From a virus: a DNA stretch of 37,520 nt. This document shows, piece after piece, positions 37,507-37,520 of this stretch. Where the stretch lies: IMG/VR virus record IMGVR_UViG_3300035698_001739, positions 1-37,520 of that record. One strand, 5' to 3'. Position 1 is the stretch's first letter, and each line of letters starts with the position of its first letter. The position numbers were made by a program, and so were the translations under genes. Below the pieces are notes generated by a model. That model was not told where the DNA came from. It ran no database searches and worked only from the letters and a program-made list of their open reading frames with translations.

Positions 37507-37520
37507 ATGGCATTACAAAT
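37507..37520 (+). CDS. Start of a further gene, truncated by the window edge
   Basis: ATG at 37507 reads MALQ before the window ends. It is preceded by TAGGAGC and a late promoter box, suggesting a late, probably structural gene. Nothing more can be said. Confidence 0.45.

Noticed and set aside
1-37520. tRNA genes, rRNA, CRISPR arrays, insertion sequences or attachment sites
   Set aside because: No cloverleaf, repeat-spacer array, transposase or integrase signature was seen. Intergenic gaps are mostly under 110 nt and hold only promoters or short hairpins.

Overview
The window reads as a segment of an AT-rich, T4-like myovirus genome, most plausibly of a marine phage. Every confident gene is on the + strand, and genes are packed with 1-4 nt overlaps (TAATG, ATGA). 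Recognisable T4-type proteins are a family B DNA polymerase (gp43), sliding clamp (gp45), DexA exonuclease, RNase H and DsbA-like DNA-binding protein. They are mixed with accessory genes familiar from marine T4-like phages: peptide deformylase, DnaJ, Clp ATPase/ClpP, 2OG-Fe(II) oxygenase, HIT protein, MoxR/VWA pair and deazaguanine-pathway enzymes. The low GC content suggests a low-GC marine host such as a SAR11-type bacterium, but that is inference; no host marker is present.

Layout: (1) 1-3804, the C-terminus of a membrane protein, then a proteostasis operon (DnaJ, peptide deformylase, ClpA-like unfoldase) behind tandem promoters. (2) 3840-10815, virion-associated and small basic proteins, a GIY-YIG endonuclease with a disturbed 5' end, a nucleotidyltransferase and a HAD nucleotidase. 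Several share a short N-terminal leader resembling T4 capsid-targeting peptides, and late-type ATAAATA promoters occur here. (3) 10867-14348, small metabolic genes: DsbA-like protein, membrane proteins, HAD phosphatase, peroxiredoxin and GMP reductase. (4) 14349-18415, the replication core: gp43 (with a hairpin over its ribosome binding site), DexA and gp45. (5) 18422-29778, a DNA-modification and metabolism block: a TGT/DpdA-like transglycosylase, Gfo/Idh and MDR oxidoreductases, a QueD-like T-fold protein, a GT-B glycosyltransferase, ClpP, phosphoribosyltransferase, HIT, 2OG oxygenase, two SGNH hydrolases, FolE and QueE. (6) 29811-37520, RNase H, conserved T4-like hypotheticals, a second homing endonuclease between two palindromes, a MoxR ATPase with a metallopeptidase-VWA partner, and the start of one more gene.

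How the genes fit together: FolE, QueD-like and QueE would turn GTP into 7-carboxy-7-deazaguanine, and the DpdA-like enzyme would insert a deazaguanine into DNA. QueC is not in the window. ClpA and ClpP, about 20 kb apart, could form a phage-encoded Clp protease.

Transcription signals are unusually clear. Many sites match TTGAC(A/T)-N16/17-TATAAT. In four places the start codon lies only 5-6 nt after the -10 box, predicting leaderless mRNAs. The best leads are these leaderless promoters, the hairpin at the polymerase gene, the shared leader peptides, the deazaguanine cassette with its atypical QueE, and the GIY-YIG gene whose catalytic motif lies upstream of its first in-frame ATG.
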